Below, in pieces: positions 47,547 through 57,955 of a stretch of DNA of 64,000 bases; position 1 is the first letter of the stretch, and every line of letters begins with the position of its first letter. The notes under the pieces were generated by a model that had not been told where the DNA came from, did not search any database, and saw nothing but the letters and a program-made list of their open reading frames with translations. The DNA comes from Chloroflexota bacterium (lineage in GTDB: Bacteria; Chloroflexota; Anaerolineae; Aggregatilineales; Phototrophicaceae): assembly GCA_013388735.1 (NCBI GenBank), contig JACAES010000083.1, positions 1 to 64,000 on the forward strand, written 5' to 3'. The position numbers were made by a program, and so were the translations under genes.

Positions 47547-50039
47547 ATGGCTGTCCAGAAAATTGATCTGCCCATCACCGGCATGACCTGCGCGAGCTGC
47601 GTCCGTAATGTCGAGCGGGCTTTATCCCGAACGGAAGGCGTGGCGGAAGCATCGGTCAACCTGGCGACTGAACGCGCGCACGTCGAATTTGACCCGGCTG
47701 TTATTGGCGTGAGCGAGATGATCGAACGGATTTCGCGGGCGGGTTATGGTGTAGCGCAGGCCAGCATCGAACTGCCCATCACCGGCATGACCTGCGCGAG
47801 CTGCGTCCGCACCGTCGAACGCGCCATCAACAAAATGCCGGGCATCCTGTCGGTGAACGTCAATCTGGCGACCGAAAAGGCGACCGTGACTTACGTGCCG
47901 GGTTCGGTGCGGCGCGCCGATCTCGTCCGGGCGGTGAAAAATGCCGGGTACGGTGTGCTGGATTTATCCGGCGCGGATGCCCCGGAGGATGCCGAACGCA
48001 AAGCTCGGCAGGCCGAAATTGAACGACAGAGGCGGATGCTGCTGATCGGCGTGATTTTTACGCTGCCGCTGTTTTTGCTCAGCATGGGGCGTGACCTGCT
48101 GATGGCAAGCCTGACCGGCGGCGGTATGGAAGCCGGCCACAGCATGGATATGGCGGCAGCGACGGTCAGTCCACTGCTGGTGTGGCTGCTGTGGGCGGGG
48201 TGGCCGTTTGTGTTTGGCCTGCTGGCGACGCCGGTGCAGTTTGTCGTCGGGCGGCAGTACCTCATCGGCGCGTTCAAAGCCGCTCGCAACCGCTCCGCCA
48301 ACATGGATACGCTGATCGCTATGGGGTCATCGGCGGCGTATGTTTACAGCGTGGCGGTGCTGGCCGGCATCGTGCTGGGTTTTTCCGATGTGATCGGCGA
48401 TCACGTCTATTTTGAGACGGCGGCGGTCATTATCACCCTCATCACACTCGGCAAACTGCTGGAAGCCCGCGCCAAAGGGCGCGCCAGCGAGGCCATCAAA
48501 TCGCTGATCGGCCTGACGCCCAAGACGGCGACTCTGCTCCGCAGCGATCAGGAAGTGACCGTGCCGGTGGACGATGTGCTGGTGGGTGATGTGATAGTCG
48601 TGCGTCCCGGCGAGCGCATCCCGGTGGATGGCCTGGTCATCGAAGGCCGCTCGGCGGTGGACGAGTCCATGCTGACCGGCGAAAGCCTGCCGGTGAACAA
48701 AAGCGCCGGCAGCGAAGTGATCGGCGCGACGGTCAACAAACAGGGGCGGCTGGTGATCGAAGCGCGGCACGTCGGCGCGCAAACGGCGCTGGCGCAGATC
48801 ATCCGGCTGGTCGAACAGGCGCAGGGGTCGAAAGCGCCCATCCAGCGGATTGCCGACCGGGTATCCGGGGTGTTCGTGCCGGTTGTGCTGGCGCTGGCGG
48901 CGCTGACCTTTTTAGGCTGGCTGCTGGTCGGGCAGGTTGGTTTTGTCGAGGCGATGGTTCATGCTATCGCGGTGCTGGTGATCGCCTGCCCGTGTGCGCT
49001 CGGCCTGGCGACCCCGACCGCTGTCATGGTCGGCACGGGCAAAGGCGCGGAGATGGGCATCCTGTTCAAAAACAGCGAAGCCCTGGAAAACGCCCACAGG
49101 CTGAACATCGTCGCCCTGGACAAAACCGGCACGCTCACCAGAGGCGAACCGAGTCTGACCGATGTCGTGCCGCTGAACGGTTTTTCGCGCGATGATCTGC
49201 TGCGGCTGGCCGCCGGCGCTGAACGCGGCAGCGAACATCCGTTGGGGCAGGCAGTCGTGCAGGCGGCGCGGGAAGCCGGACACCGCCTTAGCCAACCAGA
49301 AAATTTCGAGGCCGAGTCCGGGCGGGGCGTGCGTGCGCTGGTGGATGGCCGAACGGTGTTGATCGGCAGCTCGCGCTTTATTCGAGAGCAGGGTTTGGCG
49401 CTGGCGGATTTCGAGCCGCGCATTGAGGCGCTCCAGGCGCGCGGTCGAACAGCGGTCATCACTGCCATAGACGGTGGTGTCGCCGGCCTGCTGGGTATAG
49501 CCGATACCGTCAAGGATGGCTCGAAGGAGGCGGTTGCCGCGCTGCAAAACCTGGGGCTGGAAGTGGTCATGATTACGGGCGATAACCCGCTTACGGCACA
49601 GGCCATCGCCGATGAAGTGGGCATCCGGCGCATCCGGGCGGAGGTACTGCCGGGGCAGAAAGCCGATGCTGTCAAAAGCCTGCAAGCTGAGGGGAAAAAG
49701 GTGGCGATGGTAGGGGATGGTATCAACGATGCTCCGGCGCTGGCTCAGGCGGATGTAGGTTTCGCCATCGGCACCGGCACCGATATTGCGATGGAGGCCA
49801 GCGACGTGACGCTGATGAGCGGCGATCTGCGCGGTGTGGCGCGCGCGATTGGCTTGAGCAAAGCGACCATGCGGACGATCTACCAGAATCTATTCTGGGC
49901 TTTCATCTATAACATCATCCTCATCCCGGTCGCCATGTTAGGGCTGCTTGTCCCTATGCTGGCCGCCGCCGCGATGGCGTTCAGCAGCGTGTTTGTCGTT
50001 CTAAACTCCCTTCGGCTTGGAAGCACATCGTCCCTGTAA
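47547..50039 (+). CDS. copA: Cu(+)-translocating P-type ATPase
   Basis: Two GMTCASC HMA domains, [52 protein letters not shown]. Confidence 0.97.
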   Translation: MAVQKIDLPITGMTCASCVRNVERALSRTEGVAEASVNLATERAHVEFDPAVIGVSEMIERISRAGYGVAQASIELPITGMTCASCVRTVERAINKMPGILSVNVNLATEKATVTYVPGSVRRADLVRAVKNAGYGVLDLSGADAPEDAERKARQAEIERQRRMLLIGVIFTLPLFLLSMGRDLLMASLTGGGMEAGHSMDMAAATVSPLLVWLLWAGWPFVFGLLATPVQFVVGRQYLIGAFKAARNRSANMDTLIAMGSSAAYVYSVAVLAGIVLGFSDVIGDHVYFETAAVIITLITLGKLLEARAKGRASEAIKSLIGLTPKTATLLRSDQEVTVPVDDVLVGDVIVVRPGERIPVDGLVIEGRSAVDESMLTGESLPVNKSAGSEVIGATVNKQGRLVIEARHVGAQTALAQIIRLVEQAQGSKAPIQRIADRVSGVFVPVVLALAALTFLGWLLVGQVGFVEAMVHAIAVLVIACPCALGLATPTAVMVGTGKGAEMGILFKNSEALENAHRLNIVALDKTGTLTRGEPSLTDVVPLNGFSRDDLLRLAAGAERGSEHPLGQAVVQAAREAGHRLSQPENFEAESGRGVRALVDGRTVLIGSSRFIREQGLALADFEPRIEALQARGRTAVITAIDGGVAGLLGIADTVKDGSKEAVAALQNLGLEVVMITGDNPLTAQAIADEVGIRRIRAEVLPGQKADAVKSLQAEGKKVAMVGDGINDAPALAQADVGFAIGTGTDIAMEASDVTLMSGDLRGVARAIGLSKATMRTIYQNLFWAFIYNIILIPVAMLGLLVPMLAAAAMAFSSVFVVLNSLRLGSTSSL

Positions 50040-50088
50040 CTGAAGACCGACGAGACAGATATGCTTCGTATCTCTCACCATCTTCAAA

Positions 50089-50110
50089 GTGACCCCAAAA
50101 AGTTGGTCAC
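50089..50110. other. Palindromic GTGACCCCAAAAAGTTGGTCAC (possible IS-end remnant or hairpin)
   Basis: GTGACC/GGTCAC arms; core resembles termini remembered for IS3-family elements; no transposase nearby. Confidence 0.35.
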
Positions 50111-50227
50111 GAAAGAGCAAACAGTGAGTGGGAAAAGCAGATGACTTAACAGGGAGATTGATTAAACCACGAACAAATACCGGTTAGTGCTGATTTCGAT
50201 TTTCGTTCCTGTGAATCACCGGGTGTC

Positions 50228-50260
50228 TATAGAGGGGCGAGTTCGAGATTCGCCCCTACA
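50228..50260. repeat. Palindromic element TATAGAGGGGCGA-gttcgaga-TTCGCCCCTACA
   Basis: AGGGGCGA/TCGCCCCT stem overlapping the 3' end of the glycosyltransferase gene. Confidence 0.6.
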
Positions 50261-51479
50261 GCATTCGGCGCACGATTTCGACGAGCTGGCGGGCGCGGTG
50301 GCGGAAGGTGTGTTCCTTCAGCACGCGCTCGCGGGCAGCGCGCCCCATCGCCAGCCGTTCAGACTCGTGCGCCAGCAGCCAGCGATAGCGGTCGGCGGCT
50401 TCTTCCGCCGAGTTCACCACCACCAGTTCCTTGCCCGGCTCGAACCATTCTTCGATGCCCGCGTAGGGGTTGGCGACGATGCAGCAGCTCATCGCGCTTA
50501 ACTCGAACGGGCGTGACGACGACGAACCATACACGCTGGCGTGCGCCAGCCGCGTGATGCACAGGTTGATTTTGCTGCGGCAGGCGTACTCGCGCAGTTT
50601 GCTGAAGCTCAGGTACGGCAGCGTTTCCGCCCGCCCCAGATCGCCCAGCTTCGTCCCGCGCACGGCAAAACGCGCTTCCGGCATGGCGCGGGATGGCGCG
50701 GTTATCATGGCTTCAATCCAGGGCTGGCGGTACTCGCGCCCGTGTCCGTAAAACATCACATCAATATCCTGGCCGGGAACGTCCACCGGGCCGAACACGT
50801 CCGGGTCTGCGCCGTAATACAGCGTAAACACTTCGCGCGCGCCCAGCGCCCGCAGCGCGTCCGCCCCGCCCTGGCTGTTGCTGATGAACGCGGCGTATTC
50901 CGCCGGGTTCGCGCCCTGGTAGATACGAAAGCCGGAAGCGAATCCCTGCATATTCGGCAGGCTGGCGGGAACGTCGCCGTCGTAATAGAACACCGGCTTG
51001 TTGTGCTTGCGCTGGATTTCCGCCGCCACGCCGACGACGTGATTGAGCGGAATCGTCAGGAAGATCACGGCGGCGATGTCCGGCTGGCGGGTCAGGATGC
51101 GGTCGAGGTGCTTTAACCACAGCGGCGCGATGAAAGTCTGCGCGACCTGCCGCACCGCCCGGTCGGAGAACGATTCGTCTGTCCCCGCCCCTTCGCCCCC
51201 CATCAGATGGGGAGGGGTTGGAGGTGGGGATTGCACCGGCGGTTTGTCGCCCACGATTTTCCGCGCTGTGTCGCGCAGGAACTTGAACGTATCGCCCTGC
51301 CATTTGGCGGGGTTGGGTTCGGCGCGCCACCACAGCGACTCGATGGCCGGCCCCTGGTACGGTGTAGCGATCACATCCACGCCGATTTCGTACAGCGCCT
51401 TAAGAAGCTGCCACCAGGCCGGCGTGGCGCTGAACGGCTGAGTCAGATCGAGCGATGCGCAGACAAACAGAAGTTTCAT
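50256..51479 (-). CDS. CgeB-like/GT1-type glycosyltransferase
   Basis: MKLLFVCASLDLTQPFSATPAWWQLLKALYEIGVDVI...DIDVMFYGHGREYRQPWIEAMI...SFSKLREYACRSKINLCITR...RPFELSAMSCCIVANPYAGIEEWFEPGKELVVV. Confidence 0.8.
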   Translation of the reverse strand: MKLLFVCASLDLTQPFSATPAWWQLLKALYEIGVDVIATPYQGPAIESLWWRAEPNPAKWQGDTFKFLRDTARKIVGDKPPVQSPPPTPPHLMGGEGAGTDESFSDRAVRQVAQTFIAPLWLKHLDRILTRQPDIAAVIFLTIPLNHVVGVAAEIQRKHNKPVFYYDGDVPASLPNMQGFASGFRIYQGANPAEYAAFISNSQGGADALRALGAREVFTLYYGADPDVFGPVDVPGQDIDVMFYGHGREYRQPWIEAMITAPSRAMPEARFAVRGTKLGDLGRAETLPYLSFSKLREYACRSKINLCITRLAHASVYGSSSSRPFELSAMSCCIVANPYAGIEEWFEPGKELVVVNSAEEAADRYRWLLAHESERLAMGRAARERVLKEHTFRHRARQLVEIVRRML

Positions 51480-51563
51480 GATGACGGTTTACCGGATTGC
51501 ATTGGTCGTGGCGATGATGGTACACGAGCGGCGTCCGCCCCGCAACGAACGAATCGCGCCGGC

Positions 51564-51594
51564 AAAAAAGGGGCGAACCCGGACGGTTCACCCC
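51564..51594 (-). terminator. Rho-independent terminator downstream of ftsH
   Basis: On minus strand GGGGTGAACC-GTCCG-GGTTCGCCCC-TTTTTT. Confidence 0.85.
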
Positions 51595-51673
51595 CTGATG
51601 TTCGGTCAGACCGCAAAGGGAAAAACAGACCCTTAACAGATCGTTCCGGTTCGTTTTCCGACGGGAGACCGCG

Positions 51674-53647
51674 TTAGTTACTGCGTGTATCAGGTGCCGT
51701 CACGCCTTCCAGCGTGTCTTCCGGCACGGCCCGCCCGGCGATCTCCAGCACGCGCGCGCCTTCCACGATTTCGTTTTCCAGCAGGTCTTTCGCCAGTGTT
51801 TCCAGTTTGTCGCGGTTGTTTTCCAGCAGGTTCAGTGTGCTCGCGTAAGCCTCATCTACCAGCCGCTTGACTTCTTCATCAATCCGCGCGGCGGTTTCTT
51901 CGCTGTAATTGCGCCCCTGCGACAGCGAATAACCCAGGAACGGCTGGTGGTCATGATCGCCGTAGTTCAGCAGGCCGAACGTGCGGCTCATGCCAAACTC
52001 GGATACCATGCGTCGGGCGATGTCAGTCACGCGGCGCAGGTCATTGGATGCACCGGTCGTGGCCTGATTAAAAGTGATTTCCTCGGCGGCGCGCCCGCCC
52101 AACAGCACCATCATCTTGCCGAACAGATACTCGCGCGAGTAGTTGCGGCGGTCGTCATCCGGCAGCGAAGCCGTAACGCCGAGTGCCTGCCCGCGCGGCA
52201 CGATCGTCACCTTAAACACCGGGTCAGCGCCGGGCGTCAGCGCGCCGACGATGGCATGTCCCGCTTCATGATAGGCCACCACCTGCCGCTCATGTTCGTT
52301 GGAGAGCGGCGGGCTTTCCGTCCCCAACACGATGCGGTCGAAAGCATCCAGGAAATCGCGCATGGCGATACGCTTGACGTTACGGCGGGCGGCGGTCAGC
52401 GCCGCTTCGTTCGCCAGGTTAGACAGGTCAGCGCCAGAGAAACCAATCGTGGCTTTCGCCAGCGACTCCAGGCTGACATCTTCCGCCAGCGGTTTGCCTT
52501 TGGTATGAATTTTGAGGATATCCAGCCGCCCGTTTTTATCCGGCAGGCCGACCGTCACCTGCCGGTCGAAGCGTCCGGGGCGCAGCAGCGCCGGATCCAG
52601 CACGTCGGGGCGGTTGGTGGCCGCCATCACGATCACGCTTTCGGTCTGGTCGAAACCGTCCATCTCGGCCAGCAGTTGGTTCAGCGTCTGCTCGCGCTCG
52701 TCGTGGCCGCCGCCTAACCCTGCGCCGCGCTGGCGGCCTACGGCGTCAATTTCGTCTATAAAGACGATGCTTGGGGCGGCGTCCTTGGCGCGTTTGAACA
52801 GGTCGCGCACGCGGGACGCGCCCACGCCGACGAACATCTCCACAAATTCCGACGCCGCGATGCTGAAGAAAGCCACGTTCGCCTCACCGGCAACCGCGCG
52901 CGCCATCAGCGTTTTACCTGTTCCGGGCGGGCTGACCAGCAGCACGCCGCGTGGGATGCGCGCGCCCAGGGCGATATACTTGTCCGGCTCTTTGAGGAAG
53001 TCCACGATTTCGACCAGTTCCGATTTAGCGGCTTCCTGCCCGGCCACGTCGCTGAAGGTCACTTTAGGTCGTTCGACGGTATATTCCCGCGCCTGTGTGC
53101 GGCCAAACCCGAATACGTTGCCCATCTGCCCCTGTGTGCGCCGCGCCGACCACAGGAAAAAACCCAGCAGCAGCAGGATCGGGCCGAAGTTGAGCAGGAA
53201 CAGCAGAATGGGGGAAGTGTCGGAAAACTGGCTGACGATGGTCACGTTATGCTCGCGCAGTGTGGCGGCAAGCTGCGGGTCATCCACCGGCAGCAGCGTG
53301 GCGACGAAACGGTTAGACGTGCGCGAGGCGACGCCTTGCTGCTCAGCATCTTCTCTGGGCGGCCACGTCACCGGGGTATTGAAAACGCCGCGAACCTGGT
53401 TTTCCTGTAATACCACCTCGTCAACATTATCGGCGATCACCTGGTTATAAAACTCTGAATACGGGATTTCGATCTGTGGCTCGCTGGTAACACCACTCAC
53501 CATATCCGGCAGCCGCAGGAATATCCACGCCAGCAGGATCAACCACAGCGCCGGCCACACCCAGCGCGGCAGGCGGAACTGCGGGCCTGGCGGTGGGTCG
53601 GTCTGGTTGGGTTTCTGGTCTTGCGGATTTCTAGGCGGTTGTATCAT
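51674..53647 (-). CDS. ftsH: ATP-dependent zinc metalloprotease FtsH
   Basis: [55 protein letters not shown] zinc motif, N-terminal TM/extracytoplasmic domain. Confidence 0.97.
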   Translation of the reverse strand: MIQPPRNPQDQKPNQTDPPPGPQFRLPRWVWPALWLILLAWIFLRLPDMVSGVTSEPQIEIPYSEFYNQVIADNVDEVVLQENQVRGVFNTPVTWPPREDAEQQGVASRTSNRFVATLLPVDDPQLAATLREHNVTIVSQFSDTSPILLFLLNFGPILLLLGFFLWSARRTQGQMGNVFGFGRTQAREYTVERPKVTFSDVAGQEAAKSELVEIVDFLKEPDKYIALGARIPRGVLLVSPPGTGKTLMARAVAGEANVAFFSIAASEFVEMFVGVGASRVRDLFKRAKDAAPSIVFIDEIDAVGRQRGAGLGGGHDEREQTLNQLLAEMDGFDQTESVIVMAATNRPDVLDPALLRPGRFDRQVTVGLPDKNGRLDILKIHTKGKPLAEDVSLESLAKATIGFSGADLSNLANEAALTAARRNVKRIAMRDFLDAFDRIVLGTESPPLSNEHERQVVAYHEAGHAIVGALTPGADPVFKVTIVPRGQALGVTASLPDDDRRNYSREYLFGKMMVLLGGRAAEEITFNQATTGASNDLRRVTDIARRMVSEFGMSRTFGLLNYGDHDHQPFLGYSLSQGRNYSEETAARIDEEVKRLVDEAYASTLNLLENNRDKLETLAKDLLENEIVEGARVLEIAGRAVPEDTLEGVTAPDTRSN

Positions 53648-53854
53648 TGACTTTGCCCTATCTTTCGTTGCATCAAATGTTGGCTTTACTGAAGATCATC
53701 ATATGTCTTGAGCATTAGAACCATATTAACATTGTTTTACTGCGCGTAAAGCGGGGAGACACAATTGGTCAAAAGCGCATTTCGCCGCACTACCAGTTGT
53801 GCTATACTGCCAGAAGAGGTCGCCATTATTTATCACACACAGCGAAAAAACGTC

Positions 53855-54778
53855 ATGAAACACTTTCTCACCCTCGCCGATTGGTCTGCCGACGAACTCT
53901 GGCGGCTGGTCGAGTCGGCGGTCGAACTTAAAACCGAATGGAAGGCCGGGGGCAACCCACCCCTGCTAAAAAACAAACTGCTGGCGATGGTCTTTCAAAA
54001 GCCATCGCTGCGCACGCGGGTATCCTTTGAAGTCGCCATGAAACACCTGGGCGGGGATGCCATCATGCTTGGCCCGGACGAGATTGGCCTGGGCAAACGC
54101 GAGAGCATCGCCGACGTATCTCGCGTGTTATCCGGTTATGTGCAGGGAATTATGGCGCGGGTATTTGACCATGCACACGTCGAACAGCTGGCCGCCTGGG
54201 CCAGCGTGCCGGTCATCAACGGCCTGAGCGACGCCGAACATCCCTGCCAGGCGATGGGCGATGTGCTGACGATTTATGAACGCTTTGGCCGTGTCAGCGG
54301 CCTGCGCGTGGCCTACATCGGGGACGGCAACAATGTGGCCGTTTCGCTGGCGCAGGCCGCCGCACACTTCGGGATGCACTTCGTCATCGCCTCACCGCAG
54401 GGTTATGAACTGCCGCAGGCCGCCGTCAGCCAGTTTCACGATCTGGCCGCCCGCAGCAAAAACGGCGCGACCCTGACGCTGCTGCATGACCCGAACGAAG
54501 CCGTCGAAAATGCCGACGTGATTTATACCGATACCTGGGTCAGCATGGGGCAGGAAGCTGAAGCCGCCGCCCGCGTCGCCATCATGCAGCCTTACCAGGT
54601 CAATGCCGCGCTGGTCAAACGCGCCAAGCCGGCTGTCATCGTCATGCACTGTCTGCCGGCGCATCGTGGTCAGGAACTCACCGATGAGATCGCGGACGGG
54701 CCGCATTCCGCTATCTTTCCTCAGGCGGAAAACCGGCTGCACGCACAGAAGGCCATTCTCGTTAACCTGATGTCGTAA
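53855..54778 (+). CDS. argF: Ornithine carbamoyltransferase
   Basis: FQKPSLRTRVSFEVAMKHLGG, LSDAEHPCQAMGDVLTI, YIGDGNNVAVSL, VMHCLPAHRGQELTDEI; start at MKHFLTLADW. Confidence 0.95.
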   Translation: MKHFLTLADWSADELWRLVESAVELKTEWKAGGNPPLLKNKLLAMVFQKPSLRTRVSFEVAMKHLGGDAIMLGPDEIGLGKRESIADVSRVLSGYVQGIMARVFDHAHVEQLAAWASVPVINGLSDAEHPCQAMGDVLTIYERFGRVSGLRVAYIGDGNNVAVSLAQAAAHFGMHFVIASPQGYELPQAAVSQFHDLAARSKNGATLTLLHDPNEAVENADVIYTDTWVSMGQEAEAAARVAIMQPYQVNAALVKRAKPAVIVMHCLPAHRGQELTDEIADGPHSAIFPQAENRLHAQKAILVNLMS

Positions 54779-54785
54779 GCCATCG

Positions 54786-54811
54786 CGGGGGAAATCACCG
54801 GATTTGCCCCG
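54786..54811. terminator. Hairpin downstream of argF
   Basis: CGGGGgAAATC-N-GATTTgCCCCG, one mismatch; no strong T-tract. Confidence 0.4.
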
Positions 54812-54852
54812 TTCAACTAAAAACCGATGAGCAAGGTAGTGGAAGATAGCCC

Positions 54853-57081
54853 ATGCCTGGAAATCGTGAAGCCTATGAACAAGCCATGAATGCAGGTCAC
54901 AACGCGGCCTGGGACAAAGAATGGTCGCTTGCTGTTGCCGCTTACGGGCAGGCCGTCAAAGAATTTCCAGACGATGCCGAAGCGCACATCCACCTGGGGC
55001 TGGCGCTGCTGGAGATCGGACGGCTGGATGATGCGCTCAAGGTGTATACGCGCGCCCATCAGATCGCCCAGGAAGACCCGATCCCGCTCGAAAAAAGCGC
55101 CGACATCCTGGAGCGGGTGGGGCGCCTGAAGGAAGCCGCGCAGCAGTATATCAACGTCGCCGAAGTGTATCTGTCCCAGCGCGACCTGGACAAAGCTATC
55201 TACAACTGGGAGCGCGCCACCCGGCTGACGCCCGGTCTGGTGGCGATCCATGCCAAGCTGGCACAGGCTTATGAACGCCTGGGTAACAAACCCAGGGCGA
55301 TGCGCCAATACCTGCTGCTGGCGCAGGCTTTCCAGCGTTTGGGGGAAAGCGAAAAAGCAACTAAAGCCATCCAGCGCGCGCTTAAGCTGGATGCCAAAAA
55401 TGTAGCGGCGCTGAATGCGCTGCGGGCGGTTGAATCGGGCGCGGAAGTAAGCGTGCCGGGCGATACCGGCGAGCTGACGGCGCGCCCCGTCCCGGCTGCG
55501 GCGGCGAAACCGGCCCGGCTTCCGGTCGGCGAAGCCGACCCACTGGGGCCGATGGGCGAGGCTATGACCGACGCCCTGGGGCTGCTGGCGAGTTATGTCA
55601 TGGAGGGCGGCATGTTGGATGCCGCCGGCGGGGATGCTCTGCAAGGTATGGAGTTCCAGCGCCAGGGGCTTTATGAACGGGCGGTTGATGCTTACCGCCG
55701 CGCCGAATCACGATTGAATCACCCGGCTTTGAAGTTAAGCCTGGGTGCGCTGCTGTTGCTGCTGAATAAACCCAACGATGCATTGAAGCCGCTCGGCGAA
55801 GCGGTCGGGCATCCGCAGCTTTCGGCGGGGGCGCTGCACGCCCTGGGCAAGGTATATTACGCCCTGGGCAAACATAAGCAGGCGTCGCGCTATCTGATTC
55901 AGAGTTTGCAGGCGGTGGATACCGTCCTGACGATGGATGTGGATGACCCGGAAGACCTGGCAACGCTGTACGACCGGCTGCTCACCGCCCTGGAAGGCCG
56001 CTCGGAAGAAGCGATGAAAGCCATCAACAACCGCTTCGTCAACCTGCTGGAAGGCAAAGACTGGAAACAGCGCATCGCCGAAACGCGCCGGCAGCTTGAG
56101 GAAACGCTGCGGGACGAAGGCGAACAGGGCATCGTGGATATTCTGGTAGCGGCGCGCAGCGATAAACTCACGCAGTCTATCTCAATGATTGACCGTTACA
56201 TGCGCCAGAACCTGCTGACGCTGGCAATGGACGAAGCGCACCGGGCGATAGAAGTTTCGCCCACCTACCTGCCGGTTCATATTCGTATGGCTGAAATCAT
56301 GATGCGCGAGGGGCGCGTTCGCCAGGCCATCAACAAATACAACGTGGTCGCCAAAACCTACATGGCGCGCGGCGAGAATGATCGCGCCGCTTCGATTTTG
56401 AGCGAAGTGCTGGAGATGGCGCCGCTGGATGTTTCGGTGCGGGAAAGCCTGATCGAACTGCTGGAAAGCGAAAGCCGCTGGGATGAGGCGCTTGACCAGT
56501 ATATTGACCTGGCCGACACCTATCACCAATTGGGTAACTTTGACATGGCGCGCGACATCTTCATCGAAGCGGAAAAGCTGGCAAACAAAGTCGGGGCTTC
56601 ACCGGAGCGGGTGGTGCGGATTAAACATCGCGTAGCCGACATTGATCAGATGCGCCTGGATATGCGCAAAGCGCAGCGCACCTACGAAGAAATCATCCAG
56701 ATTATGCCGACCGATGAACGCGCTCACCGGATGCTGATTGATATTCACTACCGGCAGAATAACCAGGTCGAAGCCATCAAAAAGCTCGACATGCTGCTGG
56801 GCATCTACGCTAAAAGTAAGCAGGTCAACAAAATCACGCAGCTGCTCGAAGAACAGGTGGCGATGTACCCGAACGACACCGGGCTGCGGTCGCGGCTGGC
56901 CGCCATCTACCGGCAGATAGGGCGCAAAGAGGATGCGATCAAACAGCTGGACGCGCTGGGTGAACTTCAGCTGGAAGCCGGTATGCACCAGGACGCCATC
57001 AATACTATTCGCCAAATTGTTCAGTTAAATCCGCCGGGGATTGAGGATTATAAACGTTTGCTGACGCAGTTGGGTGGCTGA
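54853..57081 (+). CDS. Large tetratricopeptide repeat protein
   Basis: Many TPR units (AHIHLGLALLEIGRLDDALKVYTRAHQIA, IHAKLAQAYERLGNKPRAMRQYLLLAQAF, etc.). Confidence 0.9.
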   Translation: MPGNREAYEQAMNAGHNAAWDKEWSLAVAAYGQAVKEFPDDAEAHIHLGLALLEIGRLDDALKVYTRAHQIAQEDPIPLEKSADILERVGRLKEAAQQYINVAEVYLSQRDLDKAIYNWERATRLTPGLVAIHAKLAQAYERLGNKPRAMRQYLLLAQAFQRLGESEKATKAIQRALKLDAKNVAALNALRAVESGAEVSVPGDTGELTARPVPAAAAKPARLPVGEADPLGPMGEAMTDALGLLASYVMEGGMLDAAGGDALQGMEFQRQGLYERAVDAYRRAESRLNHPALKLSLGALLLLLNKPNDALKPLGEAVGHPQLSAGALHALGKVYYALGKHKQASRYLIQSLQAVDTVLTMDVDDPEDLATLYDRLLTALEGRSEEAMKAINNRFVNLLEGKDWKQRIAETRRQLEETLRDEGEQGIVDILVAARSDKLTQSISMIDRYMRQNLLTLAMDEAHRAIEVSPTYLPVHIRMAEIMMREGRVRQAINKYNVVAKTYMARGENDRAASILSEVLEMAPLDVSVRESLIELLESESRWDEALDQYIDLADTYHQLGNFDMARDIFIEAEKLANKVGASPERVVRIKHRVADIDQMRLDMRKAQRTYEEIIQIMPTDERAHRMLIDIHYRQNNQVEAIKKLDMLLGIYAKSKQVNKITQLLEEQVAMYPNDTGLRSRLAAIYRQIGRKEDAIKQLDALGELQLEAGMHQDAINTIRQIVQLNPPGIEDYKRLLTQLGG

Positions 57082-57088
57082 TGGTCTG

Positions 57089-57955
57089 ATGGTAGAGCTG
57101 CTCTGGGTCCTGGAAAACCTCACACTGACCGACCTGTTTGATATCCTGCTGGTCGCACTGGTCTTTTACGGCGCGAGTTTTTTCATCCGAGGCACGCAGG
57201 CGGTTGCCCTGCTGCGTGGCACGGTGCTGGTGCTGGTCAGTATGCTGGTGATTTCCAGCCTGTTTAATCTACTGGCGGTGCGCTGGCTGCTGGAAAATAC
57301 GGTCGTCGTGCTGGGGGTTGCCATTCCGGTGATTTTTCAGCCGGAGCTGCGCCGGGCATTGGAGCAGTTGGGCCGCGCCGGTGGGCTGTTAAACCGGCAG
57401 GCACCGGACAGCACGCGGGCGCGCGTGATTGACGAAATCTGCCAGGCGGCGGAAAAACTGTCGGAGCGGCGTCATGGCGCTTTGATCGTTTTGGAGCGTA
57501 ACAGCAGTTTGCAGGAGTACGTCCGCACCGGTATCCCTCTCAACAGCGAAGTGACTTCTCAGCTTTTGCTGACCATCTTCTGGCCCAAAACGGAACTTCA
57601 TGACGGCGCGGCAATCGTCGGCCAGAACGGGCGGTTAGCCTCGGCGGCCTCGGTGCTTCCGCTGACCGCCAGCCGCAACCTGCCCGACCCTAAACTCGGC
57701 ACGCGCCACCGGGCGGCCATCGGCATCAGCGAGGTGAGCGACGGGGTTTGCGTGGTGGTTTCGGAAGAAACCGGACGTATTTCGATTGCCAGCGCGGGAC
57801 GGCTGATTCTGCGTCTGGACTCTAAACGGCTGCGAACGATCTTAGACGCCCTCTACGGCCAGGAGCGCCGCCAGAACCCTTCATGGAGAGCGCAGGCCAC
57901 CGCGCGCGTCCAGCGGTTGGTGGATTACTGGCGTGACTGGCGGAAACAGGCCTGA
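57089..57955 (+). CDS. cdaA: Diadenylate cyclase (CdaA type)
   Basis: N-terminal TM helices, VVLGVAIPVIFQPELRRALEQLGR, TELHDGAAIVGQNGRLASAASVLPLT (DGA), LGTRHRAAIGISEVSDGVCVVVSEETGRIS (RHR). Confidence 0.95.
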   Translation: MVELLWVLENLTLTDLFDILLVALVFYGASFFIRGTQAVALLRGTVLVLVSMLVISSLFNLLAVRWLLENTVVVLGVAIPVIFQPELRRALEQLGRAGGLLNRQAPDSTRARVIDEICQAAEKLSERRHGALIVLERNSSLQEYVRTGIPLNSEVTSQLLLTIFWPKTELHDGAAIVGQNGRLASAASVLPLTASRNLPDPKLGTRHRAAIGISEVSDGVCVVVSEETGRISIASAGRLILRLDSKRLRTILDALYGQERRQNPSWRAQATARVQRLVDYWRDWRKQA

